A stretch of DNA of 64,000 nucleotides from Nostoc sp. ATCC 43529 (GTDB lineage: Bacteria; Cyanobacteriota; Cyanobacteriia; Cyanobacteriales; Nostocaceae), in the NCBI GenBank assembly GCA_003326205.1, contig LWTK01000033.1, positions 158,115-222,114 of the forward strand, given 5' to 3'. A program made the position numbers and the translations under genes. Below are positions 52,835 to 61,354 of the stretch, one piece after another. How positions within the stretch are numbered: the first letter of the stretch is position 1; each line of letters opens with the position of its first letter. The notes below the pieces were generated by a model that was not told the origin of the DNA, made no database searches, and worked only from the letters and a program-made list of their open reading frames with translations.

Positions 52835-54103
52835 ATGGGTGTAATTGTATTAGGATTGATGCTTTTATCCTTAACAATTTGGTTAGGATTACTGTGTTTT
52901 CGGGGGCAGTTTTGGCGACTAGACCAGCAATTAGAGCTAGAGAAGCTGCATACAACGTCTGTACAATCTGTGGTTTGTGCGGTGGTTCCTGCGCGTAACG
53001 AAGCTGAATTACTACCAATCAGCTTGCGATCGCTCTTACTCCAAGATTATCCCGGTTCTTTGCATGTGTTTTTAGTAGACGATCGCAGCACAGACGGTAC
53101 AGCAAATTTCGCCGAAGGAGTAGCCTACGCTTTAGGTAAATCCGAGCAATTGCATATCATCTCTGGAGAACCACTACCTCCCGGTTGGTCAGGGAAACTT
53201 TGGGCGGTTGAGCAAGGTATCAAAAATGCGAGTTTATTGACACCTGACTATTATTTCCTTACCGATGCAGATATCGAACATGACGTGAGTAGTCTTTGGC
53301 GGCTCGTTGCTAAAGCAGAGCAGGAAAATTTAGACTTAGTTTCAGTGATGGTGCGACTCAGATGTGAAAGCTTTTGGGAAAAATTATTGATTCCCGCCTT
53401 CGTCTTTTTCTTCCAAAAACTCTATCCCTTCCGCTGGGTAAATAATCCCAAAAATCCCACAGCCGCCGCCGCTGGGGGTTCGATTTTGATTCGCAAAGAA
53501 GCTTTAGAGCGAATCGGTGGTATTCAAGCGATTCGCCAAGCTTTAATTGATGATTGCGCTTTGGCTAAGGCGGTTAAGAGGAGTGGGAAAGTGGGAAAAG
53601 AGGACACGGGGACACGGGGACGCTCTGACGCGGAGATATTTTCTTTCCCCGCGTCAGAGCGTCTCCCCATCTCCATGTCTTCCCCAACAGGGCGTATCTG
53701 GCTGGGATTGAGTACTTTAACTCGCAGTTTGCGTCCCTATAATTCCTTGGCAACAATTTGGGATATGGTTGCCCGTACTGCTTATACACAATTGAATTAT
53801 TCTCCATTATTACTATTAGGAACTTTGGTAGGAATGAGCTTAATTTATTTAGTTCCACCTGTGGGTTTGATTTTGGGTGTAGTTTGGAGTAATTGGGGAA
53901 TCTTATTTACAGGTTTATTTGCTTGGTTATTAATGGCCTTGGCTTATTACCCAACAATCCGCTTTTATAAATGTTCTTTTTGGTTAGCTTTTAGTTTACC
54001 TGCGATCGCTTTTCTCTATACCCTAATGACTCTAGATTCTGCACTTCGCCACTGGCAAGGACGCGGCGGCAACTGGAAAGGAAGAGTATATCCCGCAAAA
54101 TAA
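52835..54103 (+). CDS. hpnB: hopene-associated glycosyltransferase HpnB, with in-frame repeat insertion
   Basis: 422 residues, a family 2 glycosyltransferase anchored by an N-terminal helix and with C-terminal helices (LLLLGTLVGMSLIYLVPP; SFWLAFSLPAIAFLYTLMTL). Visible: VVPARNEAELLPISLRSLL, the DDRSTDGT nucleotide-sugar site, DADIEHD, and DDCALAKAVKRSG. HpnB genes accompany hopanoid synthesis, though the product is not fully defined. Between KRSG and RIWLG, where the family is continuous, 35 extra residues (53588-53692) come from an in-frame palindromic repeat. The frame survives, so the protein may still work. Confidence 0.9.
   Translation: MGVIVLGLMLLSLTIWLGLLCFRGQFWRLDQQLELEKLHTTSVQSVVCAVVPARNEAELLPISLRSLLLQDYPGSLHVFLVDDRSTDGTANFAEGVAYALGKSEQLHIISGEPLPPGWSGKLWAVEQGIKNASLLTPDYYFLTDADIEHDVSSLWRLVAKAEQENLDLVSVMVRLRCESFWEKLLIPAFVFFFQKLYPFRWVNNPKNPTAAAAGGSILIRKEALERIGGIQAIRQALIDDCALAKAVKRSGKVGKEDTGTRGRSDAEIFSFPASERLPISMSSPTGRIWLGLSTLTRSLRPYNSLATIWDMVARTAYTQLNYSPLLLLGTLVGMSLIYLVPPVGLILGVVWSNWGILFTGLFAWLLMALAYYPTIRFYKCSFWLAFSLPAIAFLYTLMTLDSALRHWQGRGGNWKGRVYPAK
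53588..53692. repeat. 105-bp palindromic repeat inserted in frame within hpnB
   Basis: Perfect 15-bp arms GACGCTCTGACGCGG (53619-53633) and its complement (53649-53663), flanked by GGACACGGGGACACGGGGA on one side and a CCCCATCTCC-type partner on the other. Length is a multiple of three and free of stops. Confidence 0.8.
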
Positions 54104-54226
54104 AAGTCAGCGAGAGTGGTTGATTCAAATAGTTATAATAACACGCGACAACCCAAACACTAGAATCCGTTCTCAAAACTTTAATCACTAGTGAAAAATC
54201 CCAGTTATCGAAGGTGAAAAACAGCT

Positions 54227-54751
54227 ATGGCATTAGATGATGTTCAAATGGATATTGATTTTAAAGAATTTTCAGATTATTTAGACAATTATTCATCAAT
54301 TTTAGATGGGACAAAACCTTTGTCTAGTTTTATTGATATTTATTACGGTTTTAATAAAATTCAAAACTTTAATGCTCAACACTTAGCTAAGTTTGCTAAA
54401 ACTTTGTTAGATTACCAAGGCAATCTAATTGTTAAGAAAGATAATATTAAGTGTCTAAGTTTAGCTAGAGATTTTGCACTTAGCACTGACCCAAATAAAA
54501 GACAGACATATTTATGTACAGTTGAGCAAAAGAAAACTTTTTTTGATAATGAAGATGAAATAACGGTTATAGCAAAAGTAAAAGTTACTTGCATTTCTGA
54601 TAATTATTTAAAGTCAGTAGGTCTATATGAAGAACAAGATTACAAAGAGTATTTGGCAGATCAAAGTTCTGAAGTCTTATATGATAAGTTTTGTAAGGCA
54701 GAACTTGAAACAGAAAGTGACAGATTAATTCAATATGAGTTAATCAAGTAA
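54227..54751 (+). CDS. hypothetical soluble protein
   Basis: 174 residues, not recognised. It is acidic and AT-rich in codon use, clearly different from the hpnB/CHAT region before it. A helical first half (FKEFSDYLDNYSSILDGTKPL; IQNFNAQHLAKFAKTLLDYQ) is followed by a beta-rich part (ITVIAKVKVTCISDNYLKSV). No signal or membrane helix. ATG 54227 is preceded by GGTGAAAAACAGCT with a weak ribosome site. Composition hints at separate origin, possibly transferred with the AbiE-like remnants that follow. Confidence 0.65.
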   Translation: MALDDVQMDIDFKEFSDYLDNYSSILDGTKPLSSFIDIYYGFNKIQNFNAQHLAKFAKTLLDYQGNLIVKKDNIKCLSLARDFALSTDPNKRQTYLCTVEQKKTFFDNEDEITVIAKVKVTCISDNYLKSVGLYEEQDYKEYLADQSSEVLYDKFCKAELETESDRLIQYELIK

Positions 54752-54943
54752 TTAAGGTTGCTTCACTTGGTGTTGTAGCGCAACGCACTTTGAATTGTTG
54801 ATGGTGCGTTAGCCTACGGCATAACACACCCTACATCTACATCTACTAAACCAAATAATTTATAGTTGAGATAAAATTGAATTACATAATTGGTAATCCT
54901 AATCTAAATTGAACTAAACTAAAAGTGGTTGAAAAAAATATTT

Positions 54944-55180
54944 ATGACAACAGTAACACCGACAAATAACACCATTTTTGTCCCCAAAAATCTGCCTTTT
55001 CTGGAATCAATTTGTTGGCAGACAGCTGATGTATATCGGTTTAGTCCAGAAGAAATGTTGAGCCGTTACGAGCGTGGTTGGCAATATCGCAACCTATTCA
55101 ATAATCTTGAGGGTGAAGAACTGAATTTTCTTAAGGAACTCGCCAGACAGTATAAATCCTGGTTGCAAGTTTGTTTATGA
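54944..55180 (+). CDS. probable AbiE-type antitoxin-side small protein
   Basis: 78 residues from ATG 54944; a TTG at 54929 is possible. Sequence such as LPFLESICWQTADVYRFSPEEMLSRYERGW and FLKELARQYKSWLQV is typical of short partners encoded just before nucleotidyltransferase toxins of the AbiEii group in cyanobacteria. Its stop overlaps the start of the next frame (ATGA), so the two were translationally coupled. The toxin partner is now only a fragment, so this may be an orphan antitoxin. Partner role is inferred from position. Confidence 0.6.
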   Translation: MTTVTPTNNTIFVPKNLPFLESICWQTADVYRFSPEEMLSRYERGWQYRNLFNNLEGEELNFLKELARQYKSWLQVCL

Positions 55181-55449
55181 CGTTCAAGTTAGAACACCAT
55201 AACAAAATTGTCACACTTCTTAAATGCTTAAATTCTGACATGCTTACTAAGGGTTCTGCTTACTTTGGTGGTGGAACCCTTCTTGCACTTGATTTTGAAG
55301 AATATCGCTGGAGTAAGGACGTTGATTTTATCGCTTCTGTTGGTACACAAGGCTATAAATACTTACGTACAGTGATATTTGAGGGTGGATACAAAAAGAA
55401 AAACGAGAAGATTTTTAAACTCACTAGCTCAGCCTCATACCTTAGTTGA
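55177..55449 (+). pseudogene. truncated AbiEii-type nucleotidyltransferase toxin
   Basis: About 90 residues of a family usually near 250-300. The front is intact: LKCLNSDMLTKGSAYFGGGT (nucleotide-binding GG-x-T/S) and the metal site SKDVDF. After about residue 80 (GGYKKKNEKIFKL) the sequence becomes unrelated and stops at 55447. The 3' part is gone, and the end overlaps the converging ArsR gene by 15 bases. The remnant lacks the helical part of the toxin and should be inactive as a transferase. Confidence 0.7.
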
Positions 55450-55788
55450 GGCTGTTTGTTTACTACTGGTGGGGTCAACAGACAATGGTTGAGCTGCTTT
55501 CAACACCGCATCGAGCAAACCTGGAAACAGCATCTCTAAATCTTCACGCCGCAGGATATTAATGTGCTGCGTCCCTTCCTTACGTGTAAACACTACCCCC
55601 GATTCGCGTAAAATTTTAAAGTGATTGGACATGGTAGACTTGGCGATCGCAAAGTCAAACCTGGCACAGCATTGTTCCCCCTCACTCGCCAACAACCGCA
55701 CAATCTCTAACCGCACTGGGTCGCCCAATGCATACAACACTCCAGGCAAAGAAATATTTTTTCTATCTGGATGATAAAGGAATCTCAT
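55435..55788 (-). CDS. ArsR-family transcription regulator
   Basis: 117 residues with the ArsR winged-helix fold: [73 protein letters not shown]. The recognition helix is [16 protein letters not shown] vicinal Cys pair (EQCCARF) just before it could sense metals, thiols or electrophiles. It is divergent from a thioredoxin gene, with a palindrome in the shared 81-base gap (55826-55842). It probably represses the redox cluster to the right and itself. Confidence 0.92.
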   Translation of the reverse strand: MRFLYHPDRKNISLPGVLYALGDPVRLEIVRLLASEGEQCCARFDFAIAKSTMSNHFKILRESGVVFTRKEGTQHINILRREDLEMLFPGLLDAVLKAAQPLSVDPTSSKQTASTKV

Positions 55789-55825
55789 AGTTGCATTATC
55801 TCATCAAGTAGCATATATTTTTATT

Positions 55826-55842
55826 ATTCGATATTATCGAAT
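55826..55842. promoter_or_regulatory. probable ArsR operator
   Basis: ATTCGAT-ATT-ATCGAAT, a perfect 7-bp inverted repeat with a 3-base centre, in the gap between the divergent ArsR and thioredoxin genes. Palindrome size and position fit a dimeric winged-helix repressor. Confidence 0.6.
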
Positions 55843-55869
55843 TATAGAATTAAATCAGGAAGGCAATTT

Positions 55870-56193
55870 ATGTCATCCATTACAAATGTCACAGAAGCCA
55901 CATTCAAACAAGAAGTTTTGGAAAGTACAATTCCAGTCTTAGTGGACTTTTGGGCACCGTGGTGCGGCCCTTGTCGGATGGTGGCTCCGGTTGTAGACGA
56001 AGTTGCTGCTGAATACCAAGGACAGGTAAAAGTAGTGAAACTGAACACAGATCAAAATCCTACTGTAGCCAGCCATTATGGAATTCGCAGCATTCCGACC
56101 TTGATGGTTTTCAAAGAGGGTCGGCAAGTCGATACTGTCGTGGGGGCAGTTCCGAAGACCACATTAAATAAGACCTTAGCACAGCATCTTTAA
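55870..56193 (+). CDS. trxA: thioredoxin
   Basis: 107 residues from ATG 55870; the longer frame from 55771 has no family match. Active site [11 protein letters not shown] with the WCGPC redox pair at C32/C35, cis-Pro in [10 protein letters not shown], and [15 protein letters not shown] near the end. A cytoplasmic disulfide reductase. Its divergence from an ArsR regulator and position before SDR, old yellow enzyme and nitroreductase genes suggests it is induced by oxidative or electrophile stress; other thioredoxins would do housekeeping. The symbol denotes family, not orthology. Confidence 0.95.
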   Translation: MSSITNVTEATFKQEVLESTIPVLVDFWAPWCGPCRMVAPVVDEVAAEYQGQVKVVKLNTDQNPTVASHYGIRSIPTLMVFKEGRQVDTVVGAVPKTTLNKTLAQHL

Positions 56194-56201
56194 TGTAGGT
56201 A

Positions 56202-56236
56202 AAGGGCATGGGGCATGGGGCATAGGGCATAGGGAA
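56202..56236. repeat. GGGCATG/GGGCATA heptamer repeat
   Basis: About five copies of a 7-base unit just after the thioredoxin stop. Confidence 0.85.
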
Positions 56237-56345
56237 AGGGGGAAAGATTAAATTTATTTCTTTTCCCTTTAACCTTTAACCTTTTCCCTTAGCGAAGCCA
56301 TCTCCCAAGTACCCAGTCCTAGAGTAAATAAGCGGGGAAAGCCAA

Positions 56346-57140
56346 ATGGACTTGAAATTGCATGGTAAATCCGCACTGGTAACTGGCTCAACGGCAGGTA
56401 TTGGCTTTGCAATAGCCCAAGGGTTAGCCGAAGAGGGTGCATCGGTAATTGTTAACGGTCGGTCTGAGGAAAGAGTATCACAGGCGATCGCCAAAATTCA
56501 GCAAAGTATCCCCGAAGCGAAAGTTTCTGGGGTTGTTGCTGATGCAGGTACAAAAGCAGGAGTAGAACAACTTTTTCAAGAAGTTCCTCACGTTGATATC
56601 CTAATTAACAATCTAGGTATTTACGAACCAAAAACCTTCTTTGAGATTAGTGATGAAGACTGGTTCAAAATATTTGAAATCAACGTACTCAGTGGAGTTC
56701 GTTTGAGCCGGCAATATCTCCAAAAGCAGCTAGAGCAAAACTGGGGGCGGATTGTTTTTATTTCTAGTGAATCTGGCATTCAAATTCCTGTAGAAATGAT
56801 TCACTATGGCACAACTAAGACAGCCCAGCTTGCCGTTGCGCGGGGTCTAGCAGAAATGACAATTGGAACTGGAGTCACGGTGAACTCTGTCTTACCAGGG
56901 CCAACCCGTTCAGAAGGCGTTGAAGAATTTATTTCCAACTTAGCGCAGGAACGTGGTAAGGCTAGAGCCGAAATTGAGGCTGAATTTTTCCAAAATGTGC
57001 GTCCAACTTCCCTAATTAAACGCTTTGCAACTAATGAAGAAGTAGCAGCGCTGGTAGTTTATTTATCGAGTCCTCTGGCTTCAGCAACCAATGGTGCAGC
57101 TTTGCGAGTAGATGGTGGTGTTATTCGGTCGATTGTTTAG
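56346..57140 (+). CDS. classical short-chain dehydrogenase/reductase
   Basis: 264 residues. NAD(P)-binding TGSTAGIG near residue 14, VVADAGTKAGVE, ILINNLGIYEP, the catalytic Ser in IVFISSESGIQIP and Y-x3-K in HYGTTKTAQLAV, and the closing NGAALRVDGGVIRSIV. All catalytic residues are present. Substrate unknown. It lies downstream of the thioredoxin gene in the same direction in a run of redox genes. GGGGAAAGCCAA precedes ATG 56346. Confidence 0.95.
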   Translation: MDLKLHGKSALVTGSTAGIGFAIAQGLAEEGASVIVNGRSEERVSQAIAKIQQSIPEAKVSGVVADAGTKAGVEQLFQEVPHVDILINNLGIYEPKTFFEISDEDWFKIFEINVLSGVRLSRQYLQKQLEQNWGRIVFISSESGIQIPVEMIHYGTTKTAQLAVARGLAEMTIGTGVTVNSVLPGPTRSEGVEEFISNLAQERGKARAEIEAEFFQNVRPTSLIKRFATNEEVAALVVYLSSPLASATNGAALRVDGGVIRSIV

Positions 57141-57180
57141 TGCGTCGGAGTGGGGAGTGGGCAGAGGGGGCAGGGGGAGA

Positions 57181-57295
57181 AATGACCAATGCCCAATGCC
57201 CAATGACCAATGACTAATGACCAATGCCCAATGCCCAATGACCAATGACTAATGACCAATGACCAATGACTAATGACTAATGACTAATGACTAAT
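57181..57295. repeat. CCAATGA/CCAATGC/CTAATGA heptamer tandem repeat
   Basis: About sixteen head-to-tail copies of three 7-base variants between the SDR and old yellow enzyme genes. This is the longest STRR tract in the window, ending about 20 bases before the next ATG. Confidence 0.92.
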
Positions 57296-57316
57296 AAAAA
57301 TTTGGAGATATAACCA

Positions 57317-58429
57317 ATGAGTACTGATATTAACTTATTTTCTCCTTATCAATTAGGGGATCTGGAATTGCCGAATCGGATAGTGATGGCGCCGTTAACC
57401 CGAAATAGGGCTAAGGAGGGGAACGTACCACACCAACTTAATGCTACCTACTATGCTCAACGTGCTTCGGCTGGATTGATTATTTCTGAAGCATCACAGG
57501 TAAGCCCAGAAGGACAAGGTTATCCGGGTACACCAGGAATTCATTCAGCAGAACAGGTGGAGGGTTGGAAGTTAGTAACCAATGCTGTGCATCAAGAGGG
57601 AGGGAGAATTTTTCTGCAACTATGGCACGTAGGCAGGGTTTCCCACCCTGACTTACAACCGGATGGAGCTTTACCTGTGGCTCCTTCTGCCATTGCTGCT
57701 AAGGGTGAAGCCTCAACTTTTGAGGGACCCAAACCGTTTGTTACTCCTCGTGCTTTGGAAACTTCAGAAATACCGCAGATAGTAGAACAATATCGCCAAG
57801 CAGCGGCAAATGCCTTGGCGGCTGGATTTGATGGGGTAGAAATTCACGCAGCTAATGGTTATTTAATAGATCAGTTTTTGCGGGATGGCACCAATCAGCG
57901 CACAGATAAATATGGAGGTTCCATAGAAAATCGCACTCGATTTTTGTTGGAGGTGACAGAGGCGGTAACTAGTGTGTGGGATTCTCACCGAGTGGGAGTA
58001 CGTTTTTCTCCCAGTGGGACTTTTAACGATATTCGTGACTCCAATCCGCTGGAGACATTTGGTTATGCGGCTGGTGCTTTGAACCAGTTTAATTTGGCAT
58101 ATCTGCATATTTTTGAAGCAATAGAGGCAGATATCAGACATGGTGCGGTTGTTGTGCCTACTAGTCATATACGCGATCGCTTTACAAATACACTCATTGT
58201 CAATGGTGGTTATACCCGTGAAAAAGGCGATGCTGTAATTGCAAACAAAGCAGCAGATTTAGTTGCCTTTGGCACATTATTTATCTCAAATCCAGATTTA
58301 CCTCGACGCTTGGCTTTGAATGCACCACTAAATGAACCAAATCCAGCTACCTTTTATGGTGGTGGCGAACAGGGATATACAGACTATCCATTTTGGTCAG
58401 CTGCTAACGAGCAGCTAACTAACGCCTAA
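57317..58429 (+). CDS. old yellow enzyme family alkene reductase (FMN)
   Basis: 370 residues, full length. An FMN-dependent ene-reductase (NemA/OYE family) that reduces activated C=C bonds of toxic electrophiles. Motifs: RIVMAPLTRNRAKEGNVP, YYAQRASAGLIISEASQVSPEGQGYP, the HVGRVSHP segment, the substrate His/Asn in DGVEIHAANGYLIDQFLRDGTNQRTDKYGGS, and RVGVRFSPSG. Late FMN loops are VNGGYTREKGD and VAFGTLFISNPDLPRR. GGAGATATAACC precedes ATG 57317. It fits the electrophile-response theme of its ArsR-led neighbourhood. Confidence 0.96.
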   Translation: MSTDINLFSPYQLGDLELPNRIVMAPLTRNRAKEGNVPHQLNATYYAQRASAGLIISEASQVSPEGQGYPGTPGIHSAEQVEGWKLVTNAVHQEGGRIFLQLWHVGRVSHPDLQPDGALPVAPSAIAAKGEASTFEGPKPFVTPRALETSEIPQIVEQYRQAAANALAAGFDGVEIHAANGYLIDQFLRDGTNQRTDKYGGSIENRTRFLLEVTEAVTSVWDSHRVGVRFSPSGTFNDIRDSNPLETFGYAAGALNQFNLAYLHIFEAIEADIRHGAVVVPTSHIRDRFTNTLIVNGGYTREKGDAVIANKAADLVAFGTLFISNPDLPRRLALNAPLNEPNPATFYGGGEQGYTDYPFWSAANEQLTNA

Positions 58430-58622
58430 TTTTTCTCATCTGAATAATTAAAACTGAGTTTTCGCACTCTGTGTATTATCCACGAGCGCATATCTAATCC
58501 GGTTAATATAGATGCGAATTAGAGAAGAACACATTACAGCCACCCTTCTCTAATGCTATTGAATTACTCTATGCAGAGTAAAATCCACAAACCTTGCATA
58601 ACTCAACTATCAGGAGAATCTC

Positions 58623-59288
58623 ATGAGTCCAATCGCGCAAATCCAAGCTTTAGATGTACCAACTGCGATCGCTCAACGTCGTTCAATCAAAACTTTTAAA
58701 TCAGACCCCATCGCTCCAGAACTGCTCAAACAATTGGTAGAGTTAACTGTGGCAGCACCGAGCAGTTTTAATATCCAGGATTGGCAAATTATTCTTGTAC
58801 AAGATGAGGCGCAAAAAGCAGCGCTAGCAGCAGCATCTTGGAATCAACAGCAAATTGTTCAAGCACCTGTAACCTTTGTATTTGCTGCCAATCCTAACGC
58901 AGGCGAACAAGATTTGACCCCTATTTTTGAGCAGGCACTCCAGACGGGGGCATGGAATGATAAGACTGTAGACTACTTTAAAAGCGCCATCCCACAATTC
59001 CAAGGTGGGTTAGGCGACAAGCGACGTGAATATGCCATCAAAGATGCGATTATTGCTGCTACCCATTTGGTGTTAGCAGCAGAAAGTTTAGGTTTGTCCA
59101 CTTGTTTTATGAACGGTTGGATTGAAGAGAAAGTCAAAGAAGTGATTGGTGCTGCCGATAATCCAGATTTAGCGATCGCCGTTTTAGTCCCCGTAGGCTA
59201 CGCCGCAGAACCACGCTTAAATCCCGGCCGTTTGCCATTTTCCTACAACGTCTCTGTAGACAGAATCGGTAACCCATATCAGGGTTAA
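58623..59288 (+). CDS. nitroreductase-family FMN protein
   Basis: 221 residues of the nitroreductase fold: AIAQRRSIKTFKSDPI with the FMN-binding RRS, LTVAAPSSFNIQDWQIILVQ, the long central helix region, AIKDAIIAATHLVLAAESLGLSTCFMNGW and VLVPVGYAAEP near the end. Such enzymes reduce nitro compounds, quinones or related electrophiles with NAD(P)H. CAGGAGAATCTC gives a clear ribosome site before ATG 58623. It follows the old yellow enzyme gene and is probably part of the same response. Confidence 0.95.
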   Translation: MSPIAQIQALDVPTAIAQRRSIKTFKSDPIAPELLKQLVELTVAAPSSFNIQDWQIILVQDEAQKAALAAASWNQQQIVQAPVTFVFAANPNAGEQDLTPIFEQALQTGAWNDKTVDYFKSAIPQFQGGLGDKRREYAIKDAIIAATHLVLAAESLGLSTCFMNGWIEEKVKEVIGAADNPDLAIAVLVPVGYAAEPRLNPGRLPFSYNVSVDRIGNPYQG

Positions 59289-59292
59289 TTTT

Positions 59293-59335
59293 GGGCATAG
59301 GACATAGGGCATGGGGCATTGGGCATTGGGCATTG
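59293..59335. repeat. GGGCATT-type heptamer repeat
   Basis: About six copies of GGGCATA/GGGCATG/GGGCATT immediately after the nitroreductase stop and before the MFS remnant. Confidence 0.85.
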
Positions 59336-59399
59336 GCAGCGGTGGGAAGCTTTTTTTATAATCTCCCCACACTCCCCATAGCCTATACCCTCTGCAACT

Positions 59400-59855
59400 A
59401 TGCCCTATGCTCCATACTGCGGCTTTGATTCTGGCTGGTGCAGCAGTTTTAATTATTCCAGCGATCGCTACTTGTTGTGCTGGTACTACGGACTGCGGGG
59501 TTTGTCTTTGATTTTCTTACCCTTCAGTTTTAATTTTTCCTTCTATGGGCTTTTTGCCTTCGCCGTCTTCTATGGACTTGATTGGATTGCCACCGTACGG
59601 CCTACAGTACGTCTTGTTGCTAATGTCTTTGGTAAAGAAAACGTCGGTGTGATGTTCGGCTGGATTGTAGCAGGATATCAAATTGGTGCACTCACAGCAG
59701 CATTCGGAGCTGGGGTGTTAAAAACTTCGATGGGCACTTACTTACAGGCGTTTATTTTATCAGGCGTTCTCTGCTTGATTGCCGCAGTTTGCGTACTGCG
59801 GATTGGTCAAACTCCCACTAAGGGTAATTCACAGCTATTAAAACAGGAAACTTGA
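59400..59855 (+). pseudogene. C-terminal remnant of an MFS transporter
   Basis: 151 residues open from 59400, of which only the part from about SDRYLLCWYYGLRGLSLIFLPF reads as transporter. It continues with the conserved PTVRLVANVFGKENVGVMFGWIVAGYQIGA segment and a last helix (FILSGVLCLIAAVCVLRI). This equals roughly the last third of a 400-residue MFS protein. In a second frame the first 60 bases give a helix-like ALILAGAAVLIIPAIAT, suggesting a frameshift as well as a 5' deletion. A heptamer repeat occupies the lost part's edge. It ends four bases before the next gene. Confidence 0.75.
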
Positions 59856-59859
59856 AATC

Positions 59860-60549
59860 ATGACAACAACAGCATTGATTGTGGGAGCGGGTAGCGGACT
59901 AAGTGCCTCTTTAGCCCGCGCCTTTGCAAAAGAGGGAATAAGTGTTGCTTTAGCTGCTCGTCAAATTGAGAAACTAGCTCAACTAACTAGTGAAATTGGG
60001 GCGCTGAGTTTCACTGCTGATGCCTCAAAACCAAATGACGTAGAAAAATTATTTATTGATGTTGAAAATCAGCTAGGTTCGCCAAATATCGTAATTTACA
60101 ATCCTAGTTTCCGCGTCCGGGGGCCTTTGATTGAACTAGATCCTGATGGTGTGGCAAAAACTCTAGAAGTGACTGCCTACGGTGGCTTTTTGGTTGCCCA
60201 AGCTGCTGCAAAACGGATGTTGCAACAGGGGGGTGGTGCGATTTTCTTTACTGGAGCCACAGCAAGTGTTAAGGGTTTTCCTCAGTCTGCTCCCTTTGCA
60301 ATGGGTAAATTTGCACTGCGGGGTTTAGCTCAGAGCATTGCCAAGGAACTAGCACCAAAGAATATCCATGTGGCACATTTCATAATTGATGGTGTAATTC
60401 GCTCGGCCGTCCGCCCAGATCCAGTGGATAATACTGATAGTACTCTCGATCCGGATGCAATCGCCCAAACTTACCTCAGTATCCTCCGCCAACCCCGCAG
60501 TGCTTGGACATGGGAAGTGGAACTACGTCCGTGGGTAGAGAACTTCTAG
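59860..60549 (+). CDS. short-chain dehydrogenase with Tyr-to-Phe active site
   Basis: 229 residues. GAGSGLSASLARAFA is the dinucleotide motif, followed by FTADASKPNDVEKLF and IVIYNPSFRVRGP. The Ser is in IFFTGATASVKGF, but the catalytic Tyr of Y-x3-K is Phe (FAMGKFALRGLAQSIAKEL). This change is common in one SDR subgroup of unclear activity, so it is probably natural and not damage. It closely follows the MFS remnant and precedes a methyltransferase by 34 bases. Confidence 0.92.
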   Translation: MTTTALIVGAGSGLSASLARAFAKEGISVALAARQIEKLAQLTSEIGALSFTADASKPNDVEKLFIDVENQLGSPNIVIYNPSFRVRGPLIELDPDGVAKTLEVTAYGGFLVAQAAAKRMLQQGGGAIFFTGATASVKGFPQSAPFAMGKFALRGLAQSIAKELAPKNIHVAHFIIDGVIRSAVRPDPVDNTDSTLDPDAIAQTYLSILRQPRSAWTWEVELRPWVENF

Positions 60550-60583
60550 CCAAGGCAATTGTTACAAGAATAGTTTTGAACGT

Positions 60584-61354
60584 ATGAAAATTGATTTTGG
60601 TGCAACTGCTGTTGATTACGCAAAACACCGCGCTGGTTTTCCCAGTTCATTATTTAACAAACTGTCTGAATATGGTATAGGTTTACCAGGGCAGAACATT
60701 GTTGACCTGGGTACAGGAACAGGAACGCTAGCGCGGGGTTTTGCTAATAGAGGAGCTTATGTAATTGGCATCGACCCATCAGTTTCACTTCTAGAACAAG
60801 CCAGACAGTTAACCGAATCAGCCCAAATCAAAGTAGATTATCGAGTTGCCACGGCTGAGAATACTGAGTTAGCAGATGCAAGTGCTGATGTAGTCACGGC
60901 CGGACAATGTTGGCATTGGTTTAACCGTGAGCTTGCTGTCAAGGAAATTACCAGGATACTGAGAGCGAATGGTTTAATTGCGATCGCTCATTTTGATTGG
61001 ATACCTTTAAAAGGTAATGTCGTTGAAGCAACAGAACAACTGATTAAGACTCATAATCCCGCGTGGAATCTGGGGGGCGGTAATGGATTGTATCCCCAGT
61101 GGTTACAAGACATTGGAGAAGCTGGATTTCGAGACATCCGTACATTTTCTTACGATATATTTGTATCTTATACCCATGAAAATTGGCGCGGCCGAATTCG
61201 TGCTAGTGCGGGTGTAGGAGCGAGTTTGACACCAGAAAAAGTAGAAATATTTGACCAGGAATTAGCGTTATTACTGGAAGCGAAATATCCCACACCAATT
61301 CTACAAGTGCATCATAGAGTGTGGGCAGCGATCGCTAAATCACCGCAACCATAG
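60584..61354 (+). CDS. class I SAM-dependent methyltransferase
   Basis: 256 residues. Motif I NIVDLGTGTGTLARGFA, acidic end of strand 2 VIGIDPSVSLLEQA, then VATAENTELADASADVVTAGQCWHWFN and ILRANGLIAIAHFDWIPL. This is the small-molecule methyltransferase arrangement with a C-terminal cap (YDIFVSYTHENWRGRIRASAG). Substrate unknown. ATG 60584 follows the SDR stop by 34 bases, so it is the likely last gene of the redox cluster. Confidence 0.93.
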   Translation: MKIDFGATAVDYAKHRAGFPSSLFNKLSEYGIGLPGQNIVDLGTGTGTLARGFANRGAYVIGIDPSVSLLEQARQLTESAQIKVDYRVATAENTELADASADVVTAGQCWHWFNRELAVKEITRILRANGLIAIAHFDWIPLKGNVVEATEQLIKTHNPAWNLGGGNGLYPQWLQDIGEAGFRDIRTFSYDIFVSYTHENWRGRIRASAGVGASLTPEKVEIFDQELALLLEAKYPTPILQVHHRVWAAIAKSPQP

